Of a DNA stretch of 64,000 nt, positions 57,892 through 64,000 are shown in pieces; positions within the stretch are counted from its first letter, which is position 1; each line of letters opens with the position of its first letter. The position numbers were made by a program, and so were the translations under genes. The notes beneath the pieces are model-generated. The model searched no databases, was not told the DNA's origin, and saw nothing but the letters and a program-made list of their open reading frames with translations. The stretch comes from Nymphaea colorata. Taxonomy: Eukaryota; Streptophyta; Magnoliopsida; Nymphaeales; Nymphaeaceae. The stretch spans positions 10,113,503 to 10,177,502 of the forward strand of contig NC_045143.1 in assembly GCF_008831285.2 (NCBI RefSeq). Direction: 5' to 3'.

Positions 57892-58871
57892 TTGTTTGGC
57901 GCGCACCTGCCTCTTCTTCTTACAGTAGCGCTCTCTCTCTCTCTCTTGCTGAGCAGAGCAAAGAAGAAGTGGAGAAGAAGATCGGAAGCAGGAGAAGGAG
58001 CGGGAGTACCATACGATTTCGGAGCTTCGCAGATTTCTTTCTCTTCGATCATATAGAGTCGAGAAGCCCCAGGCATTCGTATCTCATTTCTCTCGCTCTC
58101 TCTGTCTGTGACGATTGAGTTGTTCCAGGCTTCTTTAACTCCAAGGGAAGCCATTAATTGGAGCTCTGAGGTGCGCATCGTTATCTCTCTCTCTTATTTC
58201 TCTCTCTCTCTCTCTCTCTCGTTGTTTTACTTTGCTCTGTGAGCTGCAGCATTTATTCGGTTGATTTCTGTGTGCTTTGAGAACTGCTATTACTGAACAT
58301 GAAGAAGGGCGAAGTTTGGAAGGTTCTTTTTGTGTTCTGTGTTTTGATTCTAAAAATCGTTGAAGTTTTTGGATTCTTCTACGAGTGTCGTTGTTGAAGC
58401 GCTGAAATGCAATTCGTCAGTGGTTTTTCCTCTTACTTATGGCTTTCTTTCGCGAAGCGTGACCGTGAATCATGTTTTGGGTTTTAATCGACGCTCTGAG
58501 CCTGGGTCTTTGAAGGATTTCTGGTTCAGGTATCGATTTTCTGGCGCTTTTCCATTTGTTCATGCGATTCAACTTCCGTTTCTTGAGGAAATTGTCGGTC
58601 CTTTGTTCGTTCCTATTCTGAGTTTTCCTTTTCCCCCTTTTTATTTTGGCTGAAATTTCTTGTTAGTTATTCGTTGTTTTCTTGTTATATATGCTTCCTT
58701 CCTTGTGGTTTATCATGTTTATTTACATCTCTACTTTTCTAGTTTGGTTGAATCATTTTTGGATTTATATGAGTTAATACTCCTGATCTTCTCTAATAAA
58801 TGTAATAATCAAACGACGAACATATGTGACGGGCCAAGGCATTGCAGGTTCTGTTGAGGAAACCACAACTG

Positions 58872-61037
58872 ATGGAGCCAACAAACAGCTCAAGCAGCGG
58901 TGCCGCCCTTACCCCAGGGTACAACACCGCCATTACCATCTCCCCTGAACCCACTTCTCCACGGCAAGAGGATATCAGCACCTTGACTTGCTTAACTTTC
59001 AACTATAAGGAGATGGCTGAGAGGTACCATTCGTACCTTCGGGAGGCAGCCATGGAGGTTGCTGCTCTGCGGGAAGAAAATGCGATGCTTCGAGAGGCAA
59101 ACGCGGATCTCACTCGAAGGCTCAGCATGTTCAACAGCTCGTTGTGGAGTCAAGGATACTTCGCTTATCGCGCCCTCTCTTCTATTCCTTTTCTCGCTGA
59201 ATTCCAGCGGCTCAACATCGAAGATGACACATTGGGAGAAGGGCTTCCTGACAACAGTCCAACGAGCGTGCTAAGCTTCGAGGAACCTCCCGCCATTGAT
59301 AATTCAGTGGGCATGGTCGCGGCGGTGATGTCAACGGGGACGAGCAGCACGGGCCGCATTGCGCTTCCGAAAAGCATAGCTATTCGATCAGCAGGGTTCT
59401 TGAAAATGAGCCAGCCAGGCAGGAGCGGGAGAATCTCGAATCACCCGAGCCGAGTCCGACTCTCCAGTCCTGTTTCTGGAATGGTAAGCTTTGCTTCGAC
59501 CTTACTTTTTGTTGTGTTTGCTGGCTCCTACCACCCAGAATCATGATGATGGCGATCTCTTGATCGGTTGGTTATTTGGTGCGCTATACTGCGAACTGCG
59601 AGGGGAGGGAAGGGTGATGGCTTCCTTTCGTACATCTTAGGTTGAAAACTTTACACTGATGCCCCTTTAGCTGCCACCAAAGAGCAGCCAAGCGCCAACC
59701 TCCATACCTAATCAAACCCCGGACCCTTCGTATTTGATCTGGCTCGTTATGTCAAGCAAAAGAATGGCATGTCTACATAATAATGAGAACAGACCACACA
59801 TGTAGGTTTGGAACGGGTCCTTTTATGTGAAACTTTGTATCATGCTTTCTTATTCATAAACGAGGTCTCTATTACCTGAATCAAAACCCGAAACATATTT
59901 TTTGACCAAAAAAATAAAATTTCCAATCCTAACGGTTACTACCGCCGTCCATTGTTGGATGTTAAGAGGTCATATGTGCATGTTTTCTTTTGAAGGTTTT
60001 GATATTCTGCTTATTAAACTGAGTGATGACCTCCGTCAGGTCTATTTTGATCCACATCAGCGGTCAATCATGAGTTTGAGAATGAAGGGGGAAATGAGAA
60101 TGATATAGCGGGTGAGCCTTCACCTAATGTGGGGGCGGATTAGGTGCGATCACGTTGCACAAAGTATGTGATATTCCCCTCCTACAGTAAAGCACCTATC
60201 ACTCAAACCATGAGCCCCACAATACACTTGATTTGGTTCTTGACATGTTCTCGATCTCTTTAATATAACATCTTTATCAAGCAAGATCGGGGAGGCATAT
60301 ATGGTCAAATGATAAGGATCGCTAGCACCATCGACCATCGATCATGTGAAATGGCGGATGGCATGGAAAATTTTGAACTCAAGAGAGACACCGCAGAACT
60401 GAAAATGGTTGAAGATCATCCTTATATTGGGTGCTCTAGACCATGAACAACTGTTCCCATAGCCCAGATGGGTGTACTGTCAACACTTTTCTTCTCCCTC
60501 TGATCTCCTCACGGCTGGATATGACAGTTTGGCCTCTAGGTCCTGCCGTGGGTGGCAGGCTCACAGTGTTAGTATGTTCCTATATTCGCACTAGGAATTT
60601 CCGCGTATTCCGTAAATAACATCTGCATTTGGTTAAGCTGGCTTCTCGTTTCATGTGCACCTCAAATTTGACTTGGCCGTTAACGTATAAAATTGGTGTT
60701 TGGCTGTGTGCGCGTGGCGTCAATAATGAAACAGAGGGTTCGCGTTTTGAGCGGGAAAGAGGAGGAGTCTGAGGTAGAGGTGGAGGCATTCAAGCAGGGG
60801 ATGTTGAAGACGGAGCTGTGCAACAAGTGGCAGCAGACCGGGGAATGCCCCTACAGCGACCACTGCCAATTCGCACACGGCATCCAGGAACTTCGACCCG
60901 TCATCCGCCACCCTCGCTACAAAACGGAGCTCTGCAAGATGGTGGTTGCCGGAGAGACCTGTCGATATGGCCATCGCTGCCACTTCCGTCACGCTCTCAC
61001 CGAGGAGGAGAGACTCTCTGCTACCCGTCCCCAGTGA
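58872..61037 (+). CDS. C3H14: Tandem CCCH zinc-finger protein, AtC3H14/AtC3H15-like
   Basis: Exon 1, 58872-59483, ends ...SGM before GTAAGC. Exon 2, about 60735-61037, resumes [11 protein letters not shown], giving about 304 residues. A coiled-coil-like region (about 46-84, [19 protein letters not shown]) precedes two C-x8-C-x5-C-x3-H fingers: C233, C242, C248, H252 and C271, C280, C286, H290. The linker is [18 protein letters not shown]. This TTP-type fold binds AU-rich RNA. In Arabidopsis, C3H14 and C3H15 (CDM1) regulate secondary wall and anther or callose genes and have been reported to work in both nucleus and cytoplasm. Neighbour context is uninformative. The exon-2 acceptor (AATAATGAAACAG) lacks a good pyrimidine tract, and an in-frame ATG at 60726 would let exon 2 be translated alone, so that boundary is the weak point. 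The family call is firm. Confidence 0.88.
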
Positions 61038-61389
61038 TTCTTTTTCCCCTGAATAAAGCATCGCCTCTATAATATTGTAACCGATCAATTTGAAAGGAAA
61101 AATCATCATCTTTTGGAACTCATTAGAGCATTGACGTTTCAGATGAATGTTCCTAAAGTTTTCTATACTGATGATGTCTTATGCATGCCATATCATTGAT
61201 AGGATTACTAGAAACCTTAACAATCTTGCTCCTCTAGAAAAGTTAGCATGGAATAAAGTTAAACTTGACCAAATGCTTCTATGCTGAAACTAACTAAAAA
61301 GTTTATTGTTTCTCGTAATGCAAGATTAGCTTTACTACAAACATGTCTTAGATGATCATGATAATCTTTGTGGGAAGAAGCTTCTTCGC
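61038..61389. other. 3' flank of the C3H14-like gene
   Basis: It should contain the 3' untranslated region, with an AATAAA signal at about 61052-61057, and the start of the copia-derived sequence. Nothing else is recognised. Confidence 0.5.
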
Positions 61390-63222
61390 CTGACTTTGAG
61401 CAAGCACGATGATCTTTTGCACATCACTATTCAAAGCAACATAAAAAATCCAGTCATTGGTGAAAGTCAGAATTCCAATTTTGAATCGAATATGGGCAAT
61501 GAGAATGTTGAATCCGATCTGAATGAAGGGACCAATACAAACAATGGTAATGGATCCCACGGTGATATACAAACTCAGCCCAGGTGATCTAAAAGGATGT
61601 CTCGCCCTCCTAGATACTTGTAAGATTATGTCACCCTTTCTAAGTGTTTGCTCATCCCATTATGAAGCATATTGGATATGATTGAATCTCCTTGCATCAG
61701 AGAGACTTCCTTAGTCGTATCTCTTCTAAGTATCAACCCAAGTCATATCTCGAGGCTAAGCAAGCACCGGAACAACCGTTAAAGAAGAACTCAAGGCTCA
61801 AAGAAAAAAGAAAGACCCTGCGCTATAGTTTCCCTGCCTAAAGATCATGAACCTGGTGGTTAGGAATGCACTGCAAAATGAATAGCGATGAATTCACAGA
61901 GATATATAAAGTGAGGATTGTAGCAAAATGATTTAGGTATAAACTACAATGAGACCTTTGCTCCTATGCCGAAAATGAACACTTTCAAAAGTATTCATTC
62001 TATTGCCCGACACAACAACTCAAACCTCTACATTCATGATGTGAAAAATGCCTTCCTGCATTGGGAGCTTGAAAGAAAAATTTACGTACAACTATCTCTT
62101 GGACATCTTGATGAAGGGAAAAGCTTGATGTGTAAATTGAACAAGGTCATATGTGGCTTAAAACAGTTCCTTCGTGCCTAGTATGCCAAACTTAGTGGAG
62201 CTCTTGAGAAGTGATCTGATAGAGATGTCATTCATTCAGACAATTCATTGTTCATCAATAGGGAATGGAGTACTTCCACCATTGTTTTAGTTTATGTTAA
62301 TGACATTATTATCACAAAAAACAGGAAAGCCAAGATTTTAAGTCTCAAGATATACCTTAATAGCACATTTGATGTCAAAAATCTTGGAAAATTAAACCAC
62401 TTATTAGGAATCGAAAGTGTTCACTCTCAAAAAGGAATCTTCTTGTGACAGTGAAAATACACTTCTGACATCCTCAAGGAAACTAAAAAACTTTGAGCTT
62501 GTAAAGCTAATACTCTTATGGAAACAAAGCCAGCACATAAGTGCAATAGTGATGACCCTGAGGTTGATAAGGCTAGTTGAAGCTTATCTACCTTATTGTA
62601 ACTTGTCCTGATATCACTCACTCCATCGATTTGATTAGTTATCACATGTAGAATCCTAGACAGTTTCATATCAAGTCTAGTGATAGAATTCTGAGGTATG
62701 TAAAAAGATGTCCTGGACAACAATTATGGTTCAATACAAATAAGCACACTCATATCACTGGGCACACTGATCCGGATTGGGCCAGAGACTCCTTTGATAA
62801 AAAATCTATTACAGGATATTGTGCATTCATGGAGGAAACCTAGTTGTATGGAAAGCAAAAAACAAAATGTCATTACTAGATCCAGCTTGGAGGTAGAATA
62901 CAGACTATGGCAGCCGGGAGCTAGTGAACTTGCTTGGATGAAGTATCTCTTGACTAAATTGGGATTTACAGTTTCACTTCCTTTGAGTTTATATTGTGAC
63001 AATAAGACTGCAATGCATATTATTATGAACCCAGTTTTTAAGCATATCATAACTTATTGTCATTATGTTCGAGAGAAAATTACTTCTGGAGATGTGAAGA
63101 CTGCTTATCTCCAGAGTACAAAGCAATTGGCTGATGGGTTCAGCCAATGAGTCACAAAATCAGCTTGAGTTCCTTCTCGACAAGTAGGGATGTTATGATT
63201 TACATACCCACTTGAGGGAGAA
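61390..63222 (+). mobile_element. Second degenerate Ty1/copia element (integrase tail to RNase H)
   Basis: Broken plus-strand frames follow copia order: a connector ending SRPPRYL and DYV (about 61595-61630); reverse transcriptase pieces NSNLYIHDVKNAFLHWELE, KLNKVICGLKQFLRA (about 62005-62180), IVLVYVNDIIITKN (the YxDD box reads YVND) and NLGKLNHLLGIE; then RNase H pieces ITRSSLEVEYR, LYCDNKTAMHI and TKQLADGFSQ (to 63150). Numerous stops and shifts and the altered catalytic box show it is dead. A polypurine-like CTTGAGGGAGAA precedes 63223. Confidence 0.9.
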
Positions 63223-63857
63223 TGTTGAATATGAAATCCAATTGAAAAGGCACAACGGGAAATCTCTCTCTCTCTTCCTCTCTCCATCAGTAGCAAAAGA
63301 TCTACATGGTAATTTACTTTCCCTTGAAGAAAACAAGGTTTTTGGATTGTCTGCTTTCCCTCTCTTGCTTCTTGTACCACGGAAGCTATTTTTGTTCTCT
63401 CGTTTGATGAAGTGCCATGTACATTGTAAAAAAGTTTCATTAAAAAAGAATGGGAAAACTCATTGTGCATGCCTTTGCCCATGGATGTAGATCATACTTG
63501 ACCGGAGTGTTCCGTGAGCATTCATTCTTCCATTATCTTTATTTTTTCATAGTACAGTCTTAATTTTACATGAATCTGCTTTAATCTTTTGAGGTAGCAT
63601 GAAATATTCACATGGTACTTATTTGCCAACATTATATATATATGTATATATATATAGAAAGCGAAGTTAGATCTTGACTTTTTATAATCATATGTAATAA
63701 CTTGATTGTTGAGTCCGATCTCTCTCCTAATTGTGTATTGTTGACGGTTTTTTGAACTATTAAATGCTCCCTAAATGTTCATTCTACTAGGGACAAATCC
63801 ACCAGTAAGGGTTTGTTCTGCAAAAGTTAGGTCCATATTTGCATGTATGTGTGTGCG

Positions 63858-63889
<32 letters not shown>

Positions 63890-64000
63890 ATCGATTGATT
63901 TCATGCAAGTGAATTTAACTAACATGCATCTCTTGCCCAACTTGTAAAAATAAAACAAGAATATATGCCAGGAATCAACCTAACTTGGTCTATTTGCAGC
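63223..64000 (+). repeat. Probable 3' LTR start and downstream sequence
   Basis: TGTTGAATATGAAATCC directly after the polypurine tract is a typical copia LTR start. The CA end could not be fixed, since no second copy of the LTR is present. Later parts contain (TA)n at about 63633-63655 and (GA)n at about 63858-63886; no gene is recognised to the window end. Confidence 0.5.

Noticed and set aside
57735-58178. 147-codon minus-strand frame
   Set aside because: Antisense to the 5' leader of the C3H14-like gene, including its (CT)n tract; no similarity seen.

Overview
The window is nuclear DNA from a seed plant, most likely a flowering plant. The genes carry many phase-consistent GT-AG introns, their proteins match well-known angiosperm families, and the space between them holds plant transposon relics and long (TA)n and (GA)n microsatellites. 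I cannot name the species from sequence alone.

Six protein-coding host genes could be assembled exon by exon, with open frames across every junction. They are: (1) a CYP90C/D-clade cytochrome P450 for brassinosteroid C-23 hydroxylation, + strand, 2689-11198, 9 exons; (2) a DIM1B-type, probably mitochondrial, rRNA adenine dimethyltransferase, - strand, 12533-14239, 2 exons; (3) a BGAL3-like GH35 beta-galactosidase with a C-terminal lectin-like domain, - strand, 23579-31452, 19 exons; (4) a lambda-class glutathione transferase, - strand, about 42063-47774, about 9 exons with an 11-nt first coding exon; (5) an XBCP3/RD21-type papain-like cysteine protease with a granulin domain, - strand, 53119-55963, 5 exons; (6) an AtC3H14/15-like tandem CCCH zinc-finger protein, + strand, 58872-61037. 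They act in unrelated processes (hormone synthesis, organellar rRNA modification, wall remodelling, redox/xenobiotic metabolism, vacuolar proteolysis, RNA regulation). I see no pathway cluster; this is an ordinary plant gene neighbourhood.

The rest is mobile-element territory. A 5.9-kb hAT element (14592-20538) has matching terminal inverted repeats, GC-rich subterminal arrays and a frameshifted BED-finger transposase. It also carries two pieces of a chlorophyll a/b-binding protein gene (Lhcb3-like) in the orientation opposite to the transposase, so it looks like a gene-capturing hAT. A decayed Ty1/copia element with its 3' LTR follows directly (20546-22868), and a second decayed copia lies at 61390-63222. 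There is a textbook non-autonomous CACTA element with a CAT target duplication (38730-39093), three MITE-like elements with related GGCYGTTTG ends (two of them in introns of host genes), a LINE remnant (about 48395-48965), and a dispersed repeat family of at least five copies. That repeat family has tRNA-like A/B-box signatures and looks like an undescribed SINE; three copies sit in introns of the GST gene.

No CRISPR array, tRNA or rRNA gene, operon or bacterial-type system was seen. The most novel-looking items are the Lhcb3-capturing hAT and the SINE-like family.
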